Assembly (NCBI RefSeq): GCF_006334915.2
Contig: NZ_VDMA02000008.1
Location: 186,001-250,000 of the forward strand
From: Microbispora catharanthi
Lineage (GTDB): Bacteria; Actinomycetota; Actinomycetes; Streptosporangiales; Streptosporangiaceae
Length of the DNA: 64,000 nucleotides
Direction of reading: 5' to 3'
The notes beneath the pieces were generated by a model, which saw only the letters and a list, made by a program, of their open reading frames with translations, made no database searches and was not told the DNA's origin. Shown here piece after piece: positions 1 to 7,367 of the stretch. Each line of letters begins with the position of its first letter. The stretch's first letter is position 1. The position numbers were made by a program, and so were the translations under genes.

Positions 1-45
1 GCGACGCACGCCGAGTCGCTGGAGTCGTTCACGAACCGCGCGTAG
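1..45 (+). CDS. 3' end of an unidentified gene (partial)
   Basis: Only the last 14 codons and a TAG stop are visible, reading ATHAESLESFTNRA. All 14 sense codons end in G or C, which is the coding signature of this genome, so I read it as the tail of a plus-strand gene entering from outside the window. It is too short to identify. It overlaps the convergent SRPBCC gene by 17 bases. A chance open frame cannot be excluded at this length. Confidence 0.4.
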   Translation, partial: ATHAESLESFTNRA

Positions 46-481
46 ACCGCCCGGACAGCCGTTCGGCGAGGATGCGGGCCCTGGCGAGCTGCACCTTCCG
101 CGCCTGGCCCGCCGCGAATCCCATCACGAGCCACGGTGCGCTCAGGTCCAGCCGGTCGTCTACCCGCGTGCCGCCGGCCTCGGGGGACAGGTCGAAGCGG
201 TAGCCCATCCGAACGCCGCCGGGGCTGCGCACCTGTCCCCGTACGGACAGTCCCTCGGTCAGCAGCGTGACGGCGATGGGGTTGTCGTACTTCAGGCCGA
301 CGAAGCGGAACCGCTCGATGGAGGTGTAACGCACCACCCCCGGCTCGGAGCGGTCGACGTCCCGCACGGCGACCACGAGCGGTGACAGGCCGATGTAACT
401 CTCCGGCGTCGTGAGGTGCTCGAACACCTTCTCCGGCGCGGCGTCCACGTGGAACGTGTTGGTCAGCACCCGTGCGGGCAC
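29..481 (-). CDS. SRPBCC family (START-like) protein
   Basis: A 150-residue protein with the look of the polyketide cyclase/START-like fold: a beta strand at the N-terminus (TNTFHVDAAPEKVFEHL), a central stretch of beta strands, and a long C-terminal helix rich in Arg and Leu. Such proteins bind hydrophobic ligands; the ligand here is unknown. I chose the GTG at 481 because AGGGGAGG lies just 4 bases upstream. A GTG at 553, overlapping the stop of the XRE gene in a GTGA, would add 24 residues without similar character. It is the last gene of the operon with the XRE regulator and the ABC pump. It has no membrane segment and no catalytic motif. Confidence 0.75.
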   Translation of the reverse strand: MPARVLTNTFHVDAAPEKVFEHLTTPESYIGLSPLVVAVRDVDRSEPGVVRYTSIERFRFVGLKYDNPIAVTLLTEGLSVRGQVRSPGGVRMGYRFDLSPEAGGTRVDDRLDLSAPWLVMGFAAGQARKVQLARARILAERLSGRSTRGS

Positions 482-549
482 CCGGCCTCCCCTGATCGTG
501 CTTAAAGGGGATTGTGGCAGGACCGGATCGCCGCACGGACGCCGGATGA

Positions 550-1416
550 TCACGATGAGGTGTCGCGCAGGAAGGCTGCCGTCGCGGGATCGGCCGGATA
601 GAACGACTCGATGGCCAGCTCGGAGACCGTGATGTCGAGCGGGGTGCCGAAGGTCGCCACGATGCTGAAGAACGACAGCTCCCGCCCGGCCCGCCGCACC
701 CGGAGCGGCACGAGGATGTCCCCGGGGCCGGGCAGCTCCACCTCGGGTTCCGGCTGGTCACAGGGGTAGTCGCGCAGCTCGGCGTACAGCTCGGTGAGCT
801 GTGGGTCGGCGGTGAGCGTGATCTGCCGGCGCAGCCGGCCGAGCAGGTGCGCACGCCACTCGCCCAGGTTCAGGATGTGCGGAGCGAGCCCTTCAGGGTG
901 CAGGCTCGCCCGCAACACGTTGCTCAGCAGGTCGGGGTCCACGCCTTCGGCCAGCAGCGCGATGCCCTCGTTGGCGTCGACGAGGTTCCAGACGCGGTCC
1001 ACCACCACGGCCGGGTAGGGGTCGTGGGCCGACAGCAGCCGCCGGATCGCCTCGCACACCGCCGCCATCCCCGGCGAGTCGAGCGGCGACTCGGTGTAGA
1101 CGGGGGCGTACCCCGCGGCCAGCAGCAGGTGGTTGCGCTCGCGGAGGGGCAGGTCGAGGTGCTCGGAGAGGTGGAGCACCATGTCCCGGCTCGGCGTGGC
1201 CCGGCCGGTCTCCAGGAAGCTGATGTGCCGGGTGGAGATCTCGGCGCGGTTGGACAGTTCGAGCTGGCTCATCCGCCGGTGCTCGCGCCACTGGCGCAGG
1301 AGCTCCCCGAACGGCCGCTGATAGAGCGTTGCGACGGTCACGTTCTGGACGCTATCCGGTCGCCGATCGGCCCGGCGATTACCCCTGAGGTAGGCGCCGG
1401 ACCGCCCGGGCGGCAT
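550..1416 (-). CDS. XRE-family regulator with MmyB-like ligand domain
   Basis: A 288-residue DNA-binding regulator. Residues about 35-90 form an XRE helix-turn-helix (FGELLRQWREHRRMSQLELS, then SFLETGRATPS). The rest matches the MmyB-like ligand-binding domain common in actinomycetes, with recognisable pieces such as AVVVDRVWNLVDAN and the ending ELAIESFYPADPATAAFLR. Such regulators usually control a neighbouring gene; the ligands are mostly unknown. The ATG at 1416 sits 3 bases after the stop of the ABC permease, with GGGAG inside the permease end, so translation is probably coupled. A GTG at 1341 would give a shorter N-terminus. It is likely to control its own efflux operon (inference). Confidence 0.85.
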   Translation of the reverse strand: MPPGRSGAYLRGNRRADRRPDSVQNVTVATLYQRPFGELLRQWREHRRMSQLELSNRAEISTRHISFLETGRATPSRDMVLHLSEHLDLPLRERNHLLLAAGYAPVYTESPLDSPGMAAVCEAIRRLLSAHDPYPAVVVDRVWNLVDANEGIALLAEGVDPDLLSNVLRASLHPEGLAPHILNLGEWRAHLLGRLRRQITLTADPQLTELYAELRDYPCDQPEPEVELPGPGDILVPLRVRRAGRELSFFSIVATFGTPLDITVSELAIESFYPADPATAAFLRDTSS

Positions 1417-1419
1417 CGG

Positions 1420-2169
1420 CTACTCCCAGCGGAACAGCCGGGCCGCGGCGAGACCGGCGGCCAGCGCCCAGCCCGCCAGTACGGCGAGGTGGAGCGGCTG
1501 GGGCGCGTGCCCTCCCAGGGCGTCCATCAGCCCCTGCCCGAAGGCGCCTGTGGGCGTGAAGTCGCTGATCCGGCGCAGGATTTCGGGCATGAGCGGCCGG
1601 GGCAGCCACATCCCGGCGAGGAACAGCAGGGGGAACATGAGAGCCGAGCCCACTCCCTGGACGACGCGGGCGTTCGGCGCCACGGCGGCCAGCAACAGGC
1701 CGATGGCGAGCATGGTGAGCGAACCGAGGACGAAGACCACGGCGAACGTCCAGGGCGAGCCGGGCAACGGCACCCCGAGGACCAGGCGACCCAGCACCAG
1801 CGTCAGCGTGGTGGCGACCACGGACACGACCACGTTGATCACCAGTTGGGCCGCCAGCAGCGCGCCCGGCCGCACCGGCGTGGTGGACAGCCGCCGCAGC
1901 ACGCCGCGTTCCCGGTAGATCACCAGGCTGCCCGGCAGCACGCTGAGCCCGAGCGTCACGACCGACAGCAGCACCATCATCGCCGTGAAGGGCGCGTCCA
2001 CGAACCGCTGCCCGCCCAGCGACGGATCCGCGTCGCGGAAGCCGGGGATCGTCGTGCCGAGCCCCAGCAGCAATCCCACCGGCAGCACGATCGCGAAGAA
2101 CACCGCCATCGGCTCGCGGAGGAAGAGCCGGGCCTCCACGGCCGCGAGTTTTCCGAAGGCTTTCGTCAT
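1420..2169 (-). CDS. ABC-2 type transporter permease
   Basis: A 249-residue integral membrane protein with about six hydrophobic segments, beginning around residue 22 (MAVFFAIVLPVGLLLGLG) and ending near the C-terminus (LAVLAGWALAAGLAAARLF). It includes the cytoplasmic stretch ERGVLRRLSTTPVRP that is typical of ABC-2/DrrB-type permeases, which work with a separate ATPase to export drugs or lipids. The ATG at 2169 overlaps the ATPase stop as ATGA and has AAGGAGG just upstream. The operon continues into the XRE regulator. The exported substrate cannot be told from sequence. The divergent sensor kinase pair suggests a pump induced by envelope stress or a drug (inference). Confidence 0.9.
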   Translation of the reverse strand: MTKAFGKLAAVEARLFLREPMAVFFAIVLPVGLLLGLGTTIPGFRDADPSLGGQRFVDAPFTAMMVLLSVVTLGLSVLPGSLVIYRERGVLRRLSTTPVRPGALLAAQLVINVVVSVVATTLTLVLGRLVLGVPLPGSPWTFAVVFVLGSLTMLAIGLLLAAVAPNARVVQGVGSALMFPLLFLAGMWLPRPLMPEILRRISDFTPTGAFGQGLMDALGGHAPQPLHLAVLAGWALAAGLAAARLFRWE

Positions 2170-3029
2170 GACTCCTCCTTGCCGGTGAGAACGAGGAACG
2201 CGTCGTCGAGGGTGGTGCGCTCCATGCGCAGGCCACGCGTACGCGACGGGGGCAGCACGGCGGCGACGGCGCTCAGCAGGTCGCCGGTGCCGGTGACGGT
2301 GACTTCCCCGCCGTCCCTGGTGACGGACGCCACCTCGGGCAGCGCCCGCAGACCGTCGACGGGATCGTCGGTGTGGAAGATCAGGCGCTGCTCGCCGCCG
2401 GCGCGGGCGACCAGCCCGGCGGGGGTGTCCACCGCCCGCACACGCCCCCGGGAGATGACCGCGACCCGGTCGCACAGGCGCTCCACCTCCTCCATGAAGT
2501 GGGTCACCAGCAGCACGGTCACGCCGCGTTCCCTGATCCGTGAGACCAGGTCCCACGTGTCGCGGCGGGCCTGCGGATCGAGGCCGGTGGTGAGCTCATC
2601 GAGTATCGCGACGCGCGGGCTTCCGACCAGCGCGAGCGCGACTGACAGCCGCTGGCGCTGACCGCCCGACAGCTTGCCGAAGGGCGCGCGGAGGTCGAGC
2701 CCGGCCTCCACGGCCAGGGCCCGCCAGTCGGCCGGACGGGAGTAGAACGAGGCGTAGAGCGCCAGCGCCTCTCCAACTCGGATCTTGTCGGGCAGCGAGC
2801 ACTCCTGGAGCTGCACGCCGACCTGTTCCTTCAGGTCCGCGTCCACGGTGACCGTGCCCGCGGTGGGGGTGCGCAGCCCGGCGACGCACTCGACCGTCGT
2901 CGTCTTGCCCGCCCCGTTGCGGCCCACGATGCCGAAGACCTCGCCCTCCTCCACGGAGAACGACACGTCCTCGACCGCCACCTTCTCTCCGTACGCCTTG
3001 CGTAGGTGATCCACGGTGATGATTGCCAT
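2166..3029 (-). CDS. ABC transporter ATP-binding protein (ABC-2/DrrA type)
   Basis: A 287-residue ATPase that powers the adjacent permease. Walker A is GRNGAGKTT (36-44), the signature is LSGGQ (120-124), and Walker B is VAILDE (140-145), followed by the switch histidine in LLVTHFMEE. The C-terminal about 90 residues form the extra domain seen in drug and ABC-2 exporters. I use the ATG at 3029; a TTG six bases upstream is in frame but less likely. No Shine-Dalgarno sequence is evident, so the message may be leaderless. It is the first gene of the four-gene operon, divergent from the sensor kinase across 132 bases that must hold both promoters. Confidence 0.93.
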   Translation of the reverse strand: MAIITVDHLRKAYGEKVAVEDVSFSVEEGEVFGIVGRNGAGKTTTVECVAGLRTPTAGTVTVDADLKEQVGVQLQECSLPDKIRVGEALALYASFYSRPADWRALAVEAGLDLRAPFGKLSGGQRQRLSVALALVGSPRVAILDELTTGLDPQARRDTWDLVSRIRERGVTVLLVTHFMEEVERLCDRVAVISRGRVRAVDTPAGLVARAGGEQRLIFHTDDPVDGLRALPEVASVTRDGGEVTVTGTGDLLSAVAAVLPPSRTRGLRMERTTLDDAFLVLTGKEES

Positions 3030-3161
3030 GGCCAAGACGCTAGGAATCGGGCGGTCCGCGGAGAATGCGGCTGCGGACCCGATGGGGGTGCACTTTCCTC
3101 CACCCCCATCGGGCGGATCGGGCCACTGTGCCGGCCCCGTGTCGCCCTCCAGACTGGACCC

Positions 3162-4661
3162 ATGACCTCAGCTCGCCCGACGTTCACCGCCCTGGCCCGG
3201 AGCGCCGCCCTCGCCGGCCTCGCCCTGCTGGGCCTGGCCGCCGGCCTGGTGATGCTCGCGGCGGTGCTGCTCACCTTCCTGGTCGGCCTGGTGCCCGTCT
3301 TCCCCTCGGCCGTACGGCTCGCGCGGGCCGTGACCCGGCTGCAACGCGGGCTGACCGCCCGATGGTCGGGCATACCGGTGGACGAGCCGTACCGGCCCGC
3401 GCCGCCTCCGCCGGTGCCCCAGTCCGACGGGTGGTACCGCGACGGCCGCACGCTGTACAAGCGGCCGACGATCCCGGCCTTCAACCAGCGGTGGAACTGG
3501 ATGACGAAGGACCCGGCCACCTGGCGCGACCTCGCCTACCTGCTCGCCGCGCCGCTGACGAACGGGCTCGTGGTCGCCGCGCCGCTGCTCGCGACCGCGT
3601 ACGGCGTCGCGTGGGCGGCCGGAGGCACCCCGGTGATGGGAGCGGTCTGGATCCTGCTCGCGGTGATCGGCGTGCGCTGGTACGCGCCGTGGGCCGTGCG
3701 CCTCCACGGTCAGGTCGCCGCCGTGCTGCTGGGCCCCACCGAGAAGGCCAGGCTGGCCCGGCGGGTCAGCCGCCTGGACGCCGCCCGCACCGAGGCGGTC
3801 GACTCGCAGGCGGCGGAGCTGCGCCGGATCGAGCGCGATCTGCACGACGGCGCCCAGGCCCGCCTGGTGGCGATCGGCATGACGATCGGCGCGGCCGAGC
3901 AACTGCTGGAAAACGACCCGCAGGCCGCCCGGGCGCTGCTCGGCAAGGCGAGAGAGGCCTCGGCGACCGCGTTGCAGGAGATCCGGCGGCTGGTGCGCGG
4001 CATCCATCCCCCGGTGCTGGCCGAGCGCGGCCTCGGCGACGCCGTACGCGCCCTCGCCCTGGACAGCCCGCTGCGCACCCACGTCACGGTCGACCTGCCC
4101 GAGCGCGCCACCGCCCCCCTGGAGTCCGCGGCCTACTTCGCGGTCAGCGAGCTGCTGGCCAACGCGGCCCGGCACGGTGACGCGACCGAGGCGTGGGTGG
4201 ACGTGAGCACGCAGGGTCCGGCGCTGCGCGTGACGGTGACCGACGACGGTCACGGCGGCGCGGACCCCGAGCAGGGCACCGGTCTGCGCGGCATCGAGCG
4301 CAGGCTCGGGGCGTTCGACGGCGTCCTCGCGGTGAACAGCCCGGTGGGCGGCCCGACCACGGCCGTCATCGAACTGCCCCGGGCGTTTGGGGTGCGGCCG
4401 GCGCCGATGACCCCGTGGCGTTACTTCGGCCGCCTCTGCTGGGGACTGTGGCCGATCGCGCTGTTCCCACAGGGGCTGGTCGCGATGGTGCTCAAGTTGG
4501 TGGGGTCGCCGGTGAAGTCCTGGTTCCTCGGCCTGTACGTGCCCGGGCCCTTCCAGTGGCCGGTCATCGTGGGCATGATGCTGCTCGGCGGCGGCCTGCT
4601 GGCCGTCGCGCTGGCGACGACGGTGCGGACCAGGGAAGCGGAGGGCGGCGCGTGCGGGTAG
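3162..4661 (+). CDS. Two-component sensor histidine kinase (HisKA_3 type)
   Basis: A 499-residue membrane sensor. An N-terminal region with about four membrane segments (residues 10-45 and 125-180) resembles the actinobacterial putative sensor domain. Then follow the dimerisation/phosphoacceptor motif RRIERDLHDGAQARL with His228 and an HATPase domain (N-box in ELLANAARHGD, G-box in DDGHGG and GTGLRGIERR). Unusually, about 90 further residues after the ATPase domain carry two more hydrophobic segments (YFGRLCWGLWPIALFPQGLV and VIVGMMLLGGGLLAVALA), so the kinase core would be tethered at both ends. The ATG at 3162 follows a short leader. The stop overlaps the start of the response regulator by 10 bases. 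It is divergent from the ABC pump it may sense for or control. Confidence 0.92.
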   Translation: MTSARPTFTALARSAALAGLALLGLAAGLVMLAAVLLTFLVGLVPVFPSAVRLARAVTRLQRGLTARWSGIPVDEPYRPAPPPPVPQSDGWYRDGRTLYKRPTIPAFNQRWNWMTKDPATWRDLAYLLAAPLTNGLVVAAPLLATAYGVAWAAGGTPVMGAVWILLAVIGVRWYAPWAVRLHGQVAAVLLGPTEKARLARRVSRLDAARTEAVDSQAAELRRIERDLHDGAQARLVAIGMTIGAAEQLLENDPQAARALLGKAREASATALQEIRRLVRGIHPPVLAERGLGDAVRALALDSPLRTHVTVDLPERATAPLESAAYFAVSELLANAARHGDATEAWVDVSTQGPALRVTVTDDGHGGADPEQGTGLRGIERRLGAFDGVLAVNSPVGGPTTAVIELPRAFGVRPAPMTPWRYFGRLCWGLWPIALFPQGLVAMVLKLVGSPVKSWFLGLYVPGPFQWPVIVGMMLLGGGLLAVALATTVRTREAEGGACG

Positions 4662-5299
4662 TGCTGGCGGAGGACCTGCACCTGCTGCGGGAGGGCCTGG
4701 TCGCCCTCCTGCGCGCGCACGGCTTCGAGGTGGTCGCGGCGGTCGAGTCCGGCCCGGAACTGCTCGCCGCCCTGGTCGGCGAACGTCCCGACGTGGCCGT
4801 CGTGGACGTGCGGCTCCCGCCGACCTTCACCGACGAGGGGCTGCAGGCCGCCCTGGCCGCGCGGCGGCAGGCGCCCGGCCTGCCGGTCCTCGTGCTCTCC
4901 CAGCACGTCGAGCAGCTGTACGCCAGGGAGTTGCTGGCCGACGGGTCCGGCGGCGTGGGCTATCTGCTGAAGGACCGGGTGTTCAACGGCGAGCAGTTCG
5001 TGGACGCCGTACGCCGGGTCGCGGCCGGCGGGACGGCCATGGACCCCGAGGTGATCGCCCGGCTCCTGGCGAGCAACGCGCGCAACGAACCGCTCGGCCG
5101 CCTCACCCCACGGGAGCGCGAGGTGCTGGAACTGATGGCCGAGGGCAGGTCGAACGCCGCGATCGGGCAGCGGCTGTTCCTCAGCGACAGCGCGGTGGGC
5201 AAGCACACGGCGAGCATCTTCACCAAGCTCGGCCTGGCGCCCTCCGACGACGACAACCGGCGCGTCCTCGCCGTGCTCGCCTTCCTCAACAGCAAGTAG
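4652..5299 (+). CDS. Two-component response regulator, NarL/LuxR family
   Basis: A 215-residue partner of the upstream kinase. The receiver domain begins RVVLAEDLHLLREGL and carries the phosphoacceptor Asp52 (VVDVRLPP) and the conserved Lys in YLLKDRV. The DNA-binding LuxR-type helix-turn-helix is near residues 148-210 (LTPREREVLELMAEGRSNAAI, then SAVGKHTASIFTKLGL). The GTG start at 4652 lies inside the end of the kinase gene, so translation is probably coupled. Likely targets are the divergent pump operon and itself (inference from position only). Confidence 0.93.
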   Translation: MRVVLAEDLHLLREGLVALLRAHGFEVVAAVESGPELLAALVGERPDVAVVDVRLPPTFTDEGLQAALAARRQAPGLPVLVLSQHVEQLYARELLADGSGGVGYLLKDRVFNGEQFVDAVRRVAAGGTAMDPEVIARLLASNARNEPLGRLTPREREVLELMAEGRSNAAIGQRLFLSDSAVGKHTASIFTKLGLAPSDDDNRRVLAVLAFLNSK

Positions 5300-5386
5300 G
5301 GCAGGGAAGGCCACGTAGGGCCGGCCGGGAATGTCGGTGCCGGGCGCTACTTTTGGAGCGAGTCGTGGCACAGGCAGGAGGTCGGG

Positions 5387-6478
5387 ATGAAATTCCAGGT
5401 TAACCGCGACGTTCTGGCCGACGCGGTGGCGTGGGCGGCCCGGGTGCTGCCCGCCCGGCCCGCCGTGCCCGTTCTCGCGGGCCTGCTGTTGGAGGCGGGA
5501 GACGACCTGCGGGTGTCCGCCTTCGACTACGACGTCTCGGCCCGCGCCGACGTCGAGGCCGACGTCGCCGAGCCGGGGCGGGTGCTGATCCCCGGGAAGG
5601 TCCTGGCCGAGATCACCCGGAGCCTGCCCGCCCGGCCCGTCGAGATCGTCAAAAGCGGCTCGGAGGCGGTGCTCACCTGCGGCAGCACGGAGTTCGGGCT
5701 GATCACGATGCCGGACGAGGACTTCCCCGCGATGCCGCAGATGCCGCCGAAGGTCGGCGCCGTGGGCGGGGGCGCCTTCGCCACCGCGGTCGGGCAGGTG
5801 GCCGCGGCCGCGAGCCGCGACGACACGCTCCCCATGCTGACGGGCATCCGCGTGGACATCGAGGGCGTGCGGATGTCGATGGCCGCCACCGACCGCTACC
5901 GCATCGCCGCCGCCGAGTTCCTGTGGCATCCCGAGCGGCAGGACGTGGGGCACGGCGTGGTCGTGCCGGCGCGGGTGCTGGTCGAGGTGGCCCGATCGCT
6001 GCGCGGCGGCGAGGTGGCGATCGGCCTGGGCGACAACGTGGCGGGTTTCGAGAGTCAGGGACGCACGACGACCGTGCGGCTGCTGGACGACCAGTTCATC
6101 GACTACCGGTCCCGGCTGACCGCGCAGTGGACGATCCACGCGGACGTGGAGGTGGGACCGTTCGTGGAGGCCGTCAAGCGCGTCGTGCTGGTCGCCGAGC
6201 GCAACGCCGCGGTCCGGCTGTCGTTCTCCCAGGGACAGGTGCTGATCCAGGCCGGGGGCGCTGACATCGGCAGGGGCGCGGAGGTCGTCGACGCCGAGCT
6301 GGAGGGGCCGGACATCCAGATCGCCTTCCAGCCCCACTACCTGCTCGACGGGCTGGCAGGGGTCGAGACCGGGCGGGCGCGCATCCACATGGACTCGCCG
6401 ACCCGTCCCGCGCTGATCACCGACGAGGGCGAGGACCCCGGCTTCCGCTACCTCGTCATGTCCCTGCGGCTCGGCTGA
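5387..6478 (+). CDS. DNA polymerase III beta subunit (sliding clamp) paralogue
   Basis: A 363-residue DnaN-type clamp, slightly shorter than the usual 370-380. The start MKFQVNRDVLADAVAWAARVLPARPAVPVLAGL, the middle TLPMLTGIRVDIEG and SMAATDRYRIA, and the end YLVMSLRLG match the three repeated clamp domains and the hydrophobic C-terminal tail. Clamps form a ring on DNA and tether polymerases and repair proteins. There is no dnaA, recF or gyrase gene nearby, so this is probably a second clamp and not the main dnaN; for that reason I give no symbol. AGGAGG precedes the ATG by about five bases. It stands alone between the two-component pair and the FadR regulator. A repair or mutagenic-synthesis role is possible but not shown. 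Confidence 0.85.
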   Translation: MKFQVNRDVLADAVAWAARVLPARPAVPVLAGLLLEAGDDLRVSAFDYDVSARADVEADVAEPGRVLIPGKVLAEITRSLPARPVEIVKSGSEAVLTCGSTEFGLITMPDEDFPAMPQMPPKVGAVGGGAFATAVGQVAAAASRDDTLPMLTGIRVDIEGVRMSMAATDRYRIAAAEFLWHPERQDVGHGVVVPARVLVEVARSLRGGEVAIGLGDNVAGFESQGRTTTVRLLDDQFIDYRSRLTAQWTIHADVEVGPFVEAVKRVVLVAERNAAVRLSFSQGQVLIQAGGADIGRGAEVVDAELEGPDIQIAFQPHYLLDGLAGVETGRARIHMDSPTRPALITDEGEDPGFRYLVMSLRLG

Positions 6479-6488
6479 GCCGTCCTCC

Positions 6489-6516
6489 CTGACTGTGCTC
6501 GCCTGACTGTGCTCGC
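6489..6516 (+). repeat. 14-bp tandem repeat, two copies
   Basis: CTGACTGTGCTCGC is present twice head to tail just after the clamp gene, followed by a partial third copy (CTGA). It lies between two convergent genes. I see no function; it may be slipped-strand duplication. Confidence 0.7.
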
Positions 6517-6579
6517 CTGATGGGCCCCGCGGGTGCCGTTCGCACGGACCCGCCGGGCGGTGGGGTTGAGAAGCAGGGC

Positions 6580-7269
6580 TCAGGAGGTGAGGGTGGCGGA
6601 GTCGGTGAGGGCGATGAGGATGTGCTCCATGCACGCGTGACCGGCCCGCTCGGCCGCGGTGGCGTCGCCGGCGGCGATCGCGCGCACGATCGCGTCGTGG
6701 GGGATGTAGTTCTGCTCCAGGGAGCCGCCGGCCGCCGCGATGCTCGCCCGCAGCGCCGCGGAGAAGTCGACATAGAGGTCGATCAGCACCCTGTTGTGCG
6801 TGGCCTCGACGACCGCCACGTGGAAGGCGAGGTCGGCCTCGACGAACGCCTCGGGGTCGCCGTCCGACCATGCCTTCTCGCGCGCGGCCAGCGCGGCCTC
6901 GATCGACGCGACGTCCTCGTCGGTCCGCCGTGTCGCCGCGAGACGGGCCGCCTCGACCTCCAGGGCGCGCCGGACCTCCAGGATCTCCAGCTGCTCGGCC
7001 GCGCGCAGCCGCCTGGCCATCGCACCCGACAGCTCGCTGGTGGCCCGCACGTACGTGCCGTCGCCCTGGCGACACTCCAGCAGCCCGGCGTGGGTCAGCG
7101 CGCGGACCGCCTCACGGACCGTGTTCCTGCCGACTCCGAGGTGCTCGGCGAGCACCGTCTCGGTAGGAATCTTGGCATTCATCTGCCAGGAGCCGGAGGT
7201 GATCTGCTCCTTGAGCTGGTCGATCACCTGGTCCACGAGAGACGCCCGCTGCGCCGTCCGCAGGCTCAC
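6580..7269 (-). CDS. FadR-subfamily GntR transcriptional regulator (FCD domain)
   Basis: A 229-residue repressor-type regulator. The N-terminal winged helix spans about residues 8-75 (PTETVLAEHLGVGRNTVREAV, then GLLECRQGDGTYV). The C-terminal all-helical FCD domain has the usual metal-ligand pattern: an Asp and His in EADLAFHVAVV, then the His residues in YIPHDAIV and AGHACMEH. FCD regulators typically sense sugar acids, organic acids or acyl-CoA. I start at the GTG at 7269 because AAAGGAGG lies five bases upstream; an upstream ORF extension has no such support. No enzyme operon stands next to it, so the target is unknown. A 13-bp palindrome 23 bases upstream of the start suggests autoregulation. 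Confidence 0.88.
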   Translation of the reverse strand: MSLRTAQRASLVDQVIDQLKEQITSGSWQMNAKIPTETVLAEHLGVGRNTVREAVRALTHAGLLECRQGDGTYVRATSELSGAMARRLRAAEQLEILEVRRALEVEAARLAATRRTDEDVASIEAALAAREKAWSDGDPEAFVEADLAFHVAVVEATHNRVLIDLYVDFSAALRASIAAAGGSLEQNYIPHDAIVRAIAAGDATAAERAGHACMEHILIALTDSATLTS

Positions 7270-7291
7270 GTCAGCCTCCTTTGGGTTGCCA

Positions 7292-7304
7292 ATCATCCGA
7301 TGAT
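7292..7304. promoter_or_regulatory. Candidate FadR/GntR operator palindrome
   Basis: ATCATC-C-GATGAT is a perfect 6-bp inverted repeat with a one-base centre, immediately upstream of the FadR-type gene. Its size and symmetry suit a GntR dimer. It is unusually AT-rich for this DNA, which makes chance less likely. Binding by this regulator is inferred. Confidence 0.55.
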
Positions 7305-7367
7305 GGAATGAGTGGTAGACCCTCATTATTCCAGAGGCCTCCAGAACAAGTCCGGAGCCCCAGGAGG

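Noticed and set aside
4421-7075. An 884-codon minus-strand open frame across the two-component and clamp genes
   Set aside because: It lies antisense to clear genes with conserved motifs and crosses gene boundaries without any recognisable domain.
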